Source: Streptomyces sp. NRRL S-646 (GTDB lineage Bacteria; Actinomycetota; Actinomycetes; Streptomycetales; Streptomycetaceae). Taken from it: DNA of 51,812 nucleotides. Location: assembly GCF_000720765.1 (NCBI RefSeq), contig NZ_JODC01000042.1:1-51812 (forward strand), written 5' to 3'. This document shows positions 16,667 to 25,560 of the stretch, one piece after another. Made by a program: the position numbers and the translations under genes. Position 1 is the first letter of the stretch; every line of letters starts with the position of its first letter. Below the pieces are notes generated by a model. That model was not told the DNA's origin, did not search any database, and was given only the letters and a program-made list of their open reading frames with translations.

Positions 16667-17343
16667 CGACCGGACACCTCCTCGGTGATGTGGAACTCCG
16701 GCCGGATCTCGAGGAGTTCCGGGAACAGCCGCTGGTCCAGCTGGTCCCGCAGATAGTCGGCGGAGCGTCCGCCGGTGCCGGCGGCGGCTCCGATCTGCCG
16801 GCGCACCAGACGCCAGTGGAAGCTCATCCACTCGAAGTGCGCGTCGTCCAGGTCGACCAGCAGCTCCGCCACCTCGCGGACACCCGTGTCCGGGGTCTCG
16901 TACACCTTCGTCAGACCGCCCCGCTTGTCCGCCAGGTCCGCGAACTCTTTCCACAGGGACCGGCCCGGGCCGCGGCAGGCGTGGACGAACTCGACGTACT
17001 GCCGCGACTGCACGGCCGAAGCCGTGCCGAGAGCCGGACGGAAGGCCGCGAACTCGGTCGGCAGCATTCCGCAGAGCATGTTGAGCGCGCCGGACAGCTG
17101 GGCCAGCACGTCCGCTCCGGTGCGCAGTCGGCGTGCCGCCTCGGAGGTGTCCTCGTCCGCGAGGAGGCGTCCCGCCGCGCGGGTCTCCCTGAGGAGGGCG
17201 GCCAGCCACAGTTCGGACACCTGGTGGACGGCCACGAACATGTCCTCGGCGGGGTGTTCGGTGCGGGGCGAGTGGAGTGCGAGCAGCTCTCCGACCCGGA
17301 TGTACTCCTCATAGGGGCTGGGGGGTGTGCTCACCACTGTCAC
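16663..17343 (-). CDS. Tryptophan 2,3-dioxygenase-like heme protein
   Basis: Heme-dependent indole oxygenase family, 226 residues and so shorter than typical bacterial TDO. VHQVSELW carries the distal His40, and FHWRLVRRQIG supplies the likely proximal His176, followed by GTGG. True TDOs cleave the tryptophan indole ring to N-formylkynurenine. The segment QSRQYV aligns with the usual QSLQYR; the arginine that binds the free carboxylate is valine here. The substrate may therefore be carboxyl-blocked, for example carrier-bound, or the reaction may differ, as in MarE or PrnB relatives. The GTG start lies inside the end of the preceding ABC gene (35-base overlap); nearby GTG codons are alternatives. 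Confidence 0.85.
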   Translation of the reverse strand: MTVVSTPPSPYEEYIRVGELLALHSPRTEHPAEDMFVAVHQVSELWLAALLRETRAAGRLLADEDTSEAARRLRTGADVLAQLSGALNMLCGMLPTEFAAFRPALGTASAVQSRQYVEFVHACRGPGRSLWKEFADLADKRGGLTKVYETPDTGVREVAELLVDLDDAHFEWMSFHWRLVRRQIGAAAGTGGRSADYLRDQLDQRLFPELLEIRPEFHITEEVSGR

Positions 17344-19159
17344 CGCTCTCCTTCTGGTCCGCTGCTGGGGTTGCTTCGGTCGCGTAGGCGTCCGCCTGCG
17401 CCCGGTAGAGCTCGGCGTAGCGGCCGCCGGCCGCCATCAGCTCCAGGTGGGAGCCCGACTCGACGATCCGGCCCCGGTCCATGACCACGATGCGGTCGGC
17501 GAAGCGCACCGAGCCGAGGCGGTGGGTGATGACCACGACGACGCCCCGGCCGTCCGCGGTGACGGTGCGGGAGGCGTCGGCGTAGTGCCGGAAGAGCCGG
17601 TACTCGGTCTCGGCGTCGAGTGAGGCGGTGGGTTCGTCGAGGACGAGCAGGTGCGGTGTCCGCCGCATCATCGAGCGGGCCACCGCGAGTTTCTGCCACT
17701 GACCGGTCGACAGCTCGGTGCCGTCCGGGTGCGAGCGCCCCAACGGGGTCCGCAACCCGGCGGGCAGCGCCTGTTCGAGGCCCTGTCCGTCGGCCCGGGC
17801 CAGGGCGTCGCGCACGGCGTCGGCGTCGTCGAGGCGCGGCAGGTCGCCGAGCCCCACGGCCTGGCCCGCTTCCGTCTCGAACCGGACGAAGTCCTGGTAG
17901 GCGGCCGACACACCGCCGCGCCAGGCGTCGGGATCCAGTTCGGCGAGGTCCACGCCGTGCCAGGTGATCGAACCACCCGTCGGCGCGTAGAGCCGGCACA
18001 GGAGTTTCGCCAGGGTGGTCTTGCCCGCCCCGTTCTCCCCGACGACGGCGATCGTACGACCGCCCGGCACGTCCAGGTCGATGCCCCTGAGGGCCGGGGA
18101 GGCGGCACCGCGGTAGGTGAAGGTGACGTCCCGCAGAACCAGTCCGCCGCCGAAGTCCCCGGGCACCCGCCCGCCTTCTTCGGAGGACGAGGTCAGCTCG
18201 GCGATGCGCAGGTACCGGTCGGCGGTGGCCCGGGCCCGTACGAGCTGGGTCACCGCGTCGGTGGCCATGGTCACCTGTCCGGTCACCTGCGCGGCCAGCG
18301 TCGCGGTGAGCAGGACCTCGCCGATACCCGCGTGTCCCGCCACGGCGGCGAGAACCGCGACGGAAACGGCCGCGACGTAGGCGGCGGCGAAGAGCACCGT
18401 GGCGTCGGCCTGGGCGCGGAAGGAGCGGTGGGCACCGCGTTCGCGCTCGCCCTGGGCCGCCTCGGAGAGCCGGCGGTGCCGCGCGAGCATCGGCTCGTGC
18501 GCGCCGAGCACGGACAGTTCCTGCGCGTGTCCGGCGTCGCACATCACGGAGTACAGCTCACGCGCCAGGTTGTCCTCGGGTGTGGCCCGTTCCAGGGATG
18601 CCTGCCGCCAGCGGTCCCCGCGGCGGCTCGCCCAGACCGGGACGAAGCCGAGGACGGGAAGCAGCAGCAGGACGGGGTGCACGTCGGCCAGGACGAAGAC
18701 GGCGAAGAGCAGCTGGCCCAGCGCCCCCATCAGGGTCAGGAGGAAGATGACCACCTGGGCGAGCCGGTTGACGTCCCGCTCGACGAGCGCGAGTTCCTCC
18801 GCGACCTCGGGGTCCTCATGGTGCGCGACGCTCCACGGGGCCATGCTCATCGCGGCGATGTCCATCTCGACCGCGTGCCTGACGCGTTCCTCAAGGACGG
18901 TGCGCAGCCCGAACGTGCACCACAGCAGGGCCAGCCAGCCGGCGACGGCGCCCGCGAGCCCCATGCCCCATGCGAACGCCGCATCGGCGTCGCCAGCCAC
19001 CACGGTGTCGGTGAGCCGCCCGATCAGCAGGGCTACCAGCACGGGGTGGGCCGATATGGCCAGGGTCATGACCACGGCGCCCACCGTCCGCACCGGGTCG
19101 GTACGCAGCGCGAGGCGTGTCATGGCGACGGTGCCGCGCCAGCTGTCCGGGGTGGTCAT
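17309..19159 (-). CDS. ABC exporter with fused membrane and ATPase domains (second of pair)
   Basis: A 616-residue type IV exporter half: a transmembrane domain at about 20-320, then a nucleotide-binding domain with Walker A GENGAGKTT, a signature-like LSTGQWQKLAVAR and Walker B LLVLDEPTA followed by the H-loop THR. The signature has STGQW in place of SGGQ, hinting at a degenerate ATP site and heterodimer formation with the ABC gene just upstream. The ATG overlaps the previous gene's stop (ATGA). With that partner it probably exports the cluster product. Hydrophobic helices are interrupted by long loops, as is normal for this class. Confidence 0.9.
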   Translation of the reverse strand: MTTPDSWRGTVAMTRLALRTDPVRTVGAVVMTLAISAHPVLVALLIGRLTDTVVAGDADAAFAWGMGLAGAVAGWLALLWCTFGLRTVLEERVRHAVEMDIAAMSMAPWSVAHHEDPEVAEELALVERDVNRLAQVVIFLLTLMGALGQLLFAVFVLADVHPVLLLLPVLGFVPVWASRRGDRWRQASLERATPEDNLARELYSVMCDAGHAQELSVLGAHEPMLARHRRLSEAAQGERERGAHRSFRAQADATVLFAAAYVAAVSVAVLAAVAGHAGIGEVLLTATLAAQVTGQVTMATDAVTQLVRARATADRYLRIAELTSSSEEGGRVPGDFGGGLVLRDVTFTYRGAASPALRGIDLDVPGGRTIAVVGENGAGKTTLAKLLCRLYAPTGGSITWHGVDLAELDPDAWRGGVSAAYQDFVRFETEAGQAVGLGDLPRLDDADAVRDALARADGQGLEQALPAGLRTPLGRSHPDGTELSTGQWQKLAVARSMMRRTPHLLVLDEPTASLDAETEYRLFRHYADASRTVTADGRGVVVVITHRLGSVRFADRIVVMDRGRIVESGSHLELMAAGGRYAELYRAQADAYATEATPAADQKESGDSGEHTPQPL

Positions 19160-20982
19160 CGCACTCCTCCCTGCTCGGTGAACGGCGCGGCCTGGGCGAG
19201 GAACATCCGCCGGTACAGCCCGTCCTCGCGCATCAGTTCGTCGTGGGAGCCGGACGCGACGATCCGTCCCCGTTCCAGCACGACGATGCGGTCGACCCGG
19301 CGGACCGTGTTGAAGCGGTGCGAGACGACGATCCGGATCATTCCCTCGGTCTCGTCGAGCAGCCGGTCGAAGAACTCGGTCTCGGCCGAGGGGTCGATGC
19401 TGGCGGTCGGTTCGTCGACCATCAGCACCCGGGCCCCCTGGTGGAGGGTGAAGAACGCGCGGGCGAGGGCGAGGCGCTGCCACTCTCCGCCGGAGAAGTC
19501 GACGCCGCCCGGCAGGCGGGCGCCGAGGACGGTGTCGGCACCGTGCAGCAGCCGTTCCACCCGTTCCCCGAGCCCGACCCGCTCGAGGCAGGCGAGGACG
19601 GTCTTGCGCGTCTGTTCGTCGTCGCGGTCCCCGCGCAGCACGTGCACGTTCTCGGCGACGGTGAGCGGAAGCCTGGCGAAGTCCTGGAAGACCATGGCGA
19701 GTTGCCGTCGCCAGTCGGCGCGGCCCAGCTCCCCGAGGGGGATGCCGTCGGCCGTGATGCGACCCGAGGTCGGTTCCAGCAGTCCCGCGAGCAGCTTGAG
19801 CAGTGTGGTCTTCCCGGCGCCGTTCTCGCCCACCAGGGCCACGGATTCGCCGGCCCCGACACTGAACGAGACGCCGTCGAGGACGGTCCGCTTCTCGTCG
19901 TACGCGAAGGTGACGTCGGTGACCTCGAGACGGTGGGCGGGCAGCCCGGCCGCCGTGCGCACGGCCGTGGCCGGTGAGCCCCGGTGCGCGTCCTTGCGTT
20001 CCTCCAGCCGGCGTACGGCGGCCACGGGGGCCAGCGCGACATCCAGCCCGAACGCGGCCGTGCCGCCCGAGACCGCGGAGGCGCCGATGAGCGCCTGCAG
20101 GAAGACGGCGAACGCGCCGGTGTCCACAGCACCGTGCACGCCGTCGTCGACGAGCTTCCAGAAGACCAGGCCGTACACCGCGACCAGCGCACAGCTGAGC
20201 AGCACGATCTTGGCATCGCTCGGCCGGCGCCGCTCCCAGGTGGGCCGGATCGCGGCCAGCCATTCCCGGTCCAGCCGCGCCAGCACCCACTCGCGCAGCC
20301 CGAAGATCCTGATCTCCTTGGCCGCGGCGGCCCGCACGGCGAGTGTGCGGAAGTACTCGGCTCGGCGCATGACGTGGGCCTGCCCGAAGAGAAGTTCCAG
20401 CCGTTTGCCGTTCTCGCGGCCGGCGACGAGCCGTACGGCGAACCAGGCCGCCGCCACCGCGGCCCCCGCCCAGACGTGGAAGAACATCAGCAGCAGCAAC
20501 GGGCCGAGGGCGCCGACCAGGGCGGAGGTGACCTCGGCGAGGCCCGCCACGGCCCGCTCCAGCGGCAGTCCGCCGGCGGCGCCCGAGAGGATCGCCAGGT
20601 CGTCGCGTGTCTCGTCGTCCTGGAGATGGTCGAGGCCGTCGTCGATCGAGCATGCCCGCATGGCCCGTTCGCGCAGGGTGATCTCGATCCGCTGGCCGAG
20701 GATCTCGCCGACCGCGAAGCGGATCTTGCCGGCCACCTGGGTGACGAGGAAGACCACACCGGCGGCGGCGAGGGGAGCGGCGACCCGGCCGGCCCCGTCG
20801 TCGACGCCGAGCCGCGTCGCCTCCGGCAGTCGGCCGACGGTGACGCCGACGAGCAGCATGAAGACGGCGGGTCCCACTCCGCCGACCACGATGGTCGTGA
20901 ACAGCAGGGCCGTGCTCCCCCGCCCCGACCGCCACGCCAGCCCGATGAGATCCCGTCGGTTGCGCCGATGGGTGCGATTCAC
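19156..20982 (-). CDS. ABC exporter with fused membrane and ATPase domains (first of pair)
   Basis: A 608-residue exporter half-transporter. The transmembrane domain occupies roughly residues 20-320, and the ATPase domain has Walker A GENGAGKTT, signature FSGGEWQRLALAR and Walker B VLMVDEPTAS. The canonical SGGE signature contrasts with the altered one in the next gene, supporting an asymmetric heterodimer. The start is GTG overlapping the carrier-protein stop (GTGA). It would work in the cytoplasmic membrane to export the peptide or confer self-resistance; which of the two cannot be told. Confidence 0.9.
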   Translation of the reverse strand: MNRTHRRNRRDLIGLAWRSGRGSTALLFTTIVVGGVGPAVFMLLVGVTVGRLPEATRLGVDDGAGRVAAPLAAAGVVFLVTQVAGKIRFAVGEILGQRIEITLRERAMRACSIDDGLDHLQDDETRDDLAILSGAAGGLPLERAVAGLAEVTSALVGALGPLLLLMFFHVWAGAAVAAAWFAVRLVAGRENGKRLELLFGQAHVMRRAEYFRTLAVRAAAAKEIRIFGLREWVLARLDREWLAAIRPTWERRRPSDAKIVLLSCALVAVYGLVFWKLVDDGVHGAVDTGAFAVFLQALIGASAVSGGTAAFGLDVALAPVAAVRRLEERKDAHRGSPATAVRTAAGLPAHRLEVTDVTFAYDEKRTVLDGVSFSVGAGESVALVGENGAGKTTLLKLLAGLLEPTSGRITADGIPLGELGRADWRRQLAMVFQDFARLPLTVAENVHVLRGDRDDEQTRKTVLACLERVGLGERVERLLHGADTVLGARLPGGVDFSGGEWQRLALARAFFTLHQGARVLMVDEPTASIDPSAETEFFDRLLDETEGMIRIVVSHRFNTVRRVDRIVVLERGRIVASGSHDELMREDGLYRRMFLAQAAPFTEQGGVR

Positions 20983-21329
20983 GTGGCGTCCTGCTCCCCG
21001 GCCTGCGCGTGCTGCTCACTCAGGTGGGCGATGGACTTGCGCAGTTGTTCCTCTTCGAACGTCGTCCCGGTGCGCTCGGCCAGGCCGGTGACGAGGAGTT
21101 CGACGTCGGCCACGCTGTGGATGTCGGCGGTCTCCTCCCCGGGCAGCGGCGGCAGCCGGAAGATCTCCTCCAGCGCGAAGGCCAGCTCCGCGAGGGCCAG
21201 GGAGTCGTAGCCCAGGTCCTCCGACAGCAGTTGCTCCGAGGTCGCGGTCTCCGGGCGGTCGGGGGCCAGCCGGAGCACGACCTCGCGGACGCACTCACGC
21301 AGGGCGTCGGTACCAATGGAAGGCATCAT
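20979..21329 (-). CDS. Stand-alone acyl/peptidyl carrier protein
   Basis: A 116-residue carrier protein. LGYDSLALAEL contains the phosphopantetheine attachment Ser43 within an ACP-like DSL motif rather than the GGHSLL seen in the NRPS T domains, so it looks like an acyl carrier. A roughly 30-residue charged tail follows the domain. Two ATG codons stand in tandem at 21329 and 21326; the second overlaps the hydroxylase stop. It is the natural recipient of the acyl chain activated by the acyl-AMP ligase. Partnership with the A-T or NRPS proteins is possible but less likely by motif. Confidence 0.87.
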   Translation of the reverse strand: MMPSIGTDALRECVREVVLRLAPDRPETATSEQLLSEDLGYDSLALAELAFALEEIFRLPPLPGEETADIHSVADVELLVTGLAERTGTTFEEEQLRKSIAHLSEQHAQAGEQDAT

Positions 21330-22630
21330 GCTCCTTGCGGGGTCGTGGCCACCGCGGGAACGGACCCGGACGGTGAGCGCAGGAAGGCGAGCAGGCGTGA
21401 CGCCTCCTCGCGGTTGAGATCGGCGAGTGAGGTCCGGCCGAACTTGTTGAACAGCACCTTCTCGAGCAGCGGCCCGGGGTAGCCCTTGCCGGCGACGGCC
21501 TTGTCCAGCGAGGCCAGCTGCGCCGGTGTGGCGGGCGGTTCGGGGGTGGTGATGGCCTCCAGCGAGGTACGCACGCCCGGTCGGTAGAGGAAGTTGTTGT
21601 TGAGCCGCATCTGGTCGTAGTAGTCGGTCTCGTCGTCGAGCGAGAACAGGAACAGGGGCAGCTCGGGGGTCAGGCCCTGCCGCTTGTGGATGTCGCGGAA
21701 CACCTGGCGCATCGCCCGGTACTTGTCGTGCCGGGAGTCGTAGTCCCCGTTGAACGCCTCGATGACCTCGTCGAGGACCTCCAGCTGTGCCGCGTCCGGC
21801 TGGGCGCCCGGGGCGATGCCGGCGAACGGTTCGGCCACGGCCTGCAGGTACTGGTCGGCGAGGAAGTTCTCCACCGACAGGAACTTGCTGTAGGGGTTAC
21901 GGCCGAAGCGCACGTTGAAGGACGCGCCGAGGTCCAGGTAGTCCAGGTAGTGCCAGAGCAGCGGCGGGATGTAGATGGCGTCGGTCGGGTGGATGACCGC
22001 GTAGGCGCCTCCCGCGAGCTCGATGAACTCCCGGCGCTCCTCGGGGTCCATGACCTGCAGGGAGATGGAGCCGAAGTTGCCGAAGGGGTGCAGCCAGGGG
22101 GAGGAGGAGGGCGGGAAGAGGGCCACGCCCTTGCTGCCGAAGACCTGGGCGAGCAGGACGTGCCGCTGGTCCATGTCGAAGTGCAGGTGGGCCCAGTTCT
22201 GCGGGCCGGCGATGAAGGAGTGGAGGTAGAGGCTGTGGTGCGGGGTCGTGGGGCGGCAGAACTCGGGCAGGGTGAAGCTCTGCAGCAGGTCGGTGGGCAG
22301 GTCCCACTCCGTGACGACCTTGCGGCTCTTCTCCTGGGCGCCGTAGTCGTCCAGGTACTCGGCGAGGCTGCCGAGTACCGGATCCGGAGCCTTCTCCTTC
22401 GTCTCGACGAACTCCTTGCGGGTGTAGTCGATCTGCCGGGTGTACTCGTCCTGCACGAGGACCGGCATGGTGCCGAGCAGCCGACGCGCCCCGTCGAGCG
22501 TCGCCGCCTCGGCGATCGGCTGGTCGGCGTAGATACCGCGGATCACGACGGGCTTGCGCGGCAGCACGAAGCGTTCCCAGAAGCCGTCCGTGTCGGCGGC
22601 GGATATCTCGTCGATCTCGAATTTCGGCAT
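21326..22630 (-). CDS. JmjC/cupin-8 Fe(II)/2-oxoglutarate hydroxylase
   Basis: A 434-residue FIH-like oxygenase. The metal triad is visible: HFD at 150-152 (in HLHFDMDQRH) and His227 in IPPLLWHY, with the DAIYIPP strand typical of JmjC folds. Enzymes of this type hydroxylate amino acid side chains, and in NRPS clusters often act on residues bound to carrier domains. It starts 32 bases after the NRPS and overlaps the carrier-protein start, so it is likely to tailor an NRPS-bound residue. The C-terminal 150 residues beyond the cupin are helical and probably mediate dimerisation or partner binding. The target residue is unknown. Confidence 0.87.
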   Translation of the reverse strand: MPKFEIDEISAADTDGFWERFVLPRKPVVIRGIYADQPIAEAATLDGARRLLGTMPVLVQDEYTRQIDYTRKEFVETKEKAPDPVLGSLAEYLDDYGAQEKSRKVVTEWDLPTDLLQSFTLPEFCRPTTPHHSLYLHSFIAGPQNWAHLHFDMDQRHVLLAQVFGSKGVALFPPSSSPWLHPFGNFGSISLQVMDPEERREFIELAGGAYAVIHPTDAIYIPPLLWHYLDYLDLGASFNVRFGRNPYSKFLSVENFLADQYLQAVAEPFAGIAPGAQPDAAQLEVLDEVIEAFNGDYDSRHDKYRAMRQVFRDIHKRQGLTPELPLFLFSLDDETDYYDQMRLNNNFLYRPGVRTSLEAITTPEPPATPAQLASLDKAVAGKGYPGPLLEKVLFNKFGRTSLADLNREEASRLLAFLRSPSGSVPAVATTPQGA

Positions 22631-22662
22631 GGTGCTCTTCCTTCCTGGGGCCGGCGGGATTG

Positions 22663-25560
22663 CTACGCCCCGGCCCGGACGCGCGCGTCGGCCGTGAACT
22701 CGGCGATGGTCCGGCGTTCCAGAACGATGCGCGGCTCGATGGACAGTCCCAGCCGGGCGGTGAGCCTGGTGGAGATGGCGGCCGCCCGCTCCTCGTCGCC
22801 GCCGAGGGCGTAGAAGTCGTCGTAGATGCCCACGGACCCGCGCCCCAGCACTTCGGCCCAGACCTCGGCCACGGTCTCCTGGATCCGGTTGCGAGCCGCG
22901 ATCGCACGAGGTGCGGTGGCGGCGGGGACGACCGTCAGCGTGCCGTCGTTGTTCCAGCGGCCGCGGTCGCCCGTGGGCCGGCCCGGGTGATCGTGCGCGG
23001 CGCCGGGGCCGCTGACGTACACCTGCCCGGTGGTTCCGATCGGCACGGGCTCCAGCGCCGCGTCGAGGACATGGATCCGCAGGTCGCCGACCGGCCTGCC
23101 GTCGACGCAGACCAGCCCGATGTCGCCGGGCCGGTACTCCAGGGCCACGTCGTAAGCAACCGGCGTGGACGGCGCGGCCGTGCGGTCGCCGCTCGTGATC
23201 AGCAGGCGCAGCGCCGTGTCCGTGGCGTGCGGGCCGTAGCGGAGTGCGTCGGCCGGCGCCGGATCGAGCGCGGCCACCGTGATGCCCTGACCGGCCAGCC
23301 AGGCGCCGGTGTCCTCGGGGGTCCGCACGGCGGCGGGCGGTGCGATGACCGCGGTGGCGCCCGCGACCAGAGCAGTCCACAGGTGCCGGCCGGCCTCTTC
23401 GTGCAGGGCTGCGGGAAGCAGCGCCCAGCGGTCGTCGGGCGTCACGGTGTAGGCGTCGAGGCAGTCGTCGACCACGGCGGCGAGCGCGCCGTGGGACAGC
23501 GGTGTCCACCTGGCGCCGCGTTGCATGCCGGTGTAGGCGGCGTTCTCCGGGGCCACGGTCGTCCCGGCGTGCCGGTCGCCGCCGCGGGCGTGCGGGTCGA
23601 TCCGCGTCCAGGGCCCGTCGGGGGCGGCGGAGGCAGCCGCGACGAGTGTTCCGGCACCGGCGTCCCGCATGATCTGCTCGCGCCGCCGCGGGCTCAGGGC
23701 GGGGTCGAGCGGCACCACCGCTCCGCCGGCCAGGAACACCGCCAGCTGGGCGGTGACCGTGTCCGGTGACGGCTCGGCGACGACACCGACCGGGGTTTCC
23801 TGGCCGACGCCGTGTTCGTGCAGCGCCGCGGCGAGACGGCCGGCCCGGTCGAGGAGTTCGCCGTAGGTGAGGCTCTCCCCGCCGGCCACCACGGCGAGCG
23901 CGTCGGGTGTGCGGGCGGCGTGGTCCGCGACGCGCTCGGGCACCAGGGGCACCGGGGTGTTCGTCCGAGACCGGCTGAACTCGTGCAGGACCAGTCGCCG
24001 TTCCTCCTCCGTCAGCAGGTCCAGACGGGAGAGCGGCACCGTGGGGTCCTGCGCGATCTGCCTCAGGACCAGCAGGTACCGGTCCCACAGGCGGCGTATC
24101 GTCACCTCGTCGAAGAGGTCCGCGGAGTAGACCACGAGGCCGTGCCAGTCCTCGCCGTCCTCCTCGATGAGGTGCAGTTCCAGGTCGGCCCGGGTCGTGA
24201 CCAGGTCCAGGTGGAAGGGGTCCACGCGGACGCCGTCGAGGTCGAGCCGGGCGGCGGCGGCCGAGCCGGAGTCGGTCGGCTGGACCACCTGGAAGAGCAC
24301 CTGGACCAGCGGGTTGCGGCTGAGGTCGCGAACCGGTGCGAGTTCCTCGACGAGCTTCTCGAAGGGGAGGTCCTGGTGGTTCAGGGCGTCGTGCACGCCC
24401 TCGCGCACCCGGGCGAGCAGCTCGAGGTACGACGGGTCGCCGCCGCAGTCGGTGCGCAGCACCAGCCAGTTGGCGAAGAAACCGATGAGGTGTTCCAGTT
24501 CGCGGTACGACCGTCCCGCCACCGGCACGCCCACGGACACGTCCGGTGTGCCGGACCAGAGGCTCAGCAGGGCGTCGAAGGCCGCGAGGAACACCATGAA
24601 CAGGGTCGCCGAGCCGCGTTTCGCGACTTCTTCGAGCGCCGTGACCAGGTCGGCCGGCAGGGTGAAGTCGAGCCGGTGGCCGACGTAGTTGAGGGTTTGC
24701 GGCCGGGGACGGTCGATGGGCAGCTCCAGTGGCCTCAGGCCGTCGAGCCGTTCCTTCCAGTAGGAGCTGAGCTCCTCCAGCACCGGACCACGCAGTCTGC
24801 GTCGCTGCCATTCGGCGACGTCGGCGAACTGGACGTCGAGGACGCGGGCTTCGCCGCCGGCGTACAGGGTCTCGAGCTCCTCGCACAGCACCGACAGGGA
24901 CCAGCCGTCCGCGGCGATGTGGTGGGAGGCGATGACGAGTACGTGGTCCTCGGTGGCGATCCGGTAGAGCCGCGCCCGCAGGAGCTGGTCGGTACCGAGG
25001 TCGAAGAGGGTCCGCCCGAACCGCTCGCCGAGCGTACGTGCCTCCTCGGCTCCGGTGACGTCGACCACCGGTACGTCGACCGGGGCGGCGCCGTGCACCA
25101 GTTGGCGCGGTGCGCCCGCCACGCGGCCGAACGTGGTCCGCAGTACGGTGTGCCGTTCCACGATCGTGCTCAGTGCCCGGGAGAGCCGGGCCACGTCGAC
25201 CGGGCCGCGCAGTCTGAAGCCGAGGGCCACGTTGTAGAAGGGCTGGTCGGGGGCGAGTTCGCCGAGGAACCACAGGCGCTCCTGGCCGAAGGACATCGGC
25301 AGGTCGGTGCGTCCGGCGAGGTCGCCCTGGAAGATCCGGGCGGGCCCGTCGCCTTGCGCCAGGCCCCCGGCGGCCTCCACACGCTCGGCGAGCTCGGCCA
25401 GCGTCGGACTCTCCAACAGGGCCGACAACTCCAGCTCCACCCCGAAGACACTCCGCAAACGCGACCACCACCTGCGCCGCCAGCAACGAATGCCCACCCA
25501 GATCGAAGAAGTTGTCCTCCGGCCCGACCGACTCCACCCCCAGTACCTCGGCCCAGACAC
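22663..25560 (-). CDS. NRPS third module: condensation plus degenerate A-T
   Basis: This frame begins inside the second carrier domain and continues the NRPS after two frame changes (see 25430-25605). The C domain is intact with HHIAADGW (DNA near 24915). The A domain is a relic: early motifs LTYGELLDRAG and LAVFLAGGAVVPLDP remain, but the ATP loop reads YTGMQRGARWTPLSH in place of TSGSTG, no YGPTE is seen, and the whole C-terminal subdomain with the NGK lysine is missing. The closing T domain reads YALGGDEERAA, so the phosphopantetheine serine is lost. No thioesterase follows. The C domain could still join the dipeptidyl chain to an acceptor supplied in trans. Confidence 0.85.
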   Translation of the reverse strand: MSGPRYWGWSRSGRRTTSSIWVGIRCWRRRWWSRLRSVFGVELELSALLESPTLAELAERVEAAGGLAQGDGPARIFQGDLAGRTDLPMSFGQERLWFLGELAPDQPFYNVALGFRLRGPVDVARLSRALSTIVERHTVLRTTFGRVAGAPRQLVHGAAPVDVPVVDVTGAEEARTLGERFGRTLFDLGTDQLLRARLYRIATEDHVLVIASHHIAADGWSLSVLCEELETLYAGGEARVLDVQFADVAEWQRRRLRGPVLEELSSYWKERLDGLRPLELPIDRPRPQTLNYVGHRLDFTLPADLVTALEEVAKRGSATLFMVFLAAFDALLSLWSGTPDVSVGVPVAGRSYRELEHLIGFFANWLVLRTDCGGDPSYLELLARVREGVHDALNHQDLPFEKLVEELAPVRDLSRNPLVQVLFQVVQPTDSGSAAAARLDLDGVRVDPFHLDLVTTRADLELHLIEEDGEDWHGLVVYSADLFDEVTIRRLWDRYLLVLRQIAQDPTVPLSRLDLLTEEERRLVLHEFSRSRTNTPVPLVPERVADHAARTPDALAVVAGGESLTYGELLDRAGRLAAALHEHGVGQETPVGVVAEPSPDTVTAQLAVFLAGGAVVPLDPALSPRRREQIMRDAGAGTLVAAASAAPDGPWTRIDPHARGGDRHAGTTVAPENAAYTGMQRGARWTPLSHGALAAVVDDCLDAYTVTPDDRWALLPAALHEEAGRHLWTALVAGATAVIAPPAAVRTPEDTGAWLAGQGITVAALDPAPADALRYGPHATDTALRLLITSGDRTAAPSTPVAYDVALEYRPGDIGLVCVDGRPVGDLRIHVLDAALEPVPIGTTGQVYVSGPGAAHDHPGRPTGDRGRWNNDGTLTVVPAATAPRAIAARNRIQETVAEVWAEVLGRGSVGIYDDFYALGGDEERAAAISTRLTARLGLSIEPRIVLERRTIAEFTADARVRAGA

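Noticed and set aside
19160..21019. Extension of the second ABC exporter upstream as a giant fusion protein
   Set aside because: It is an out-of-frame reading of the first ABC gene. Motifs and the ATGA overlap place the start at 19159.
17651..21091. Plus-strand open frame of over 1100 codons opposite the ABC exporters
   Set aside because: High-GC antisense shadow; the minus-strand genes have complete Walker and signature motifs, while this frame has no domain.
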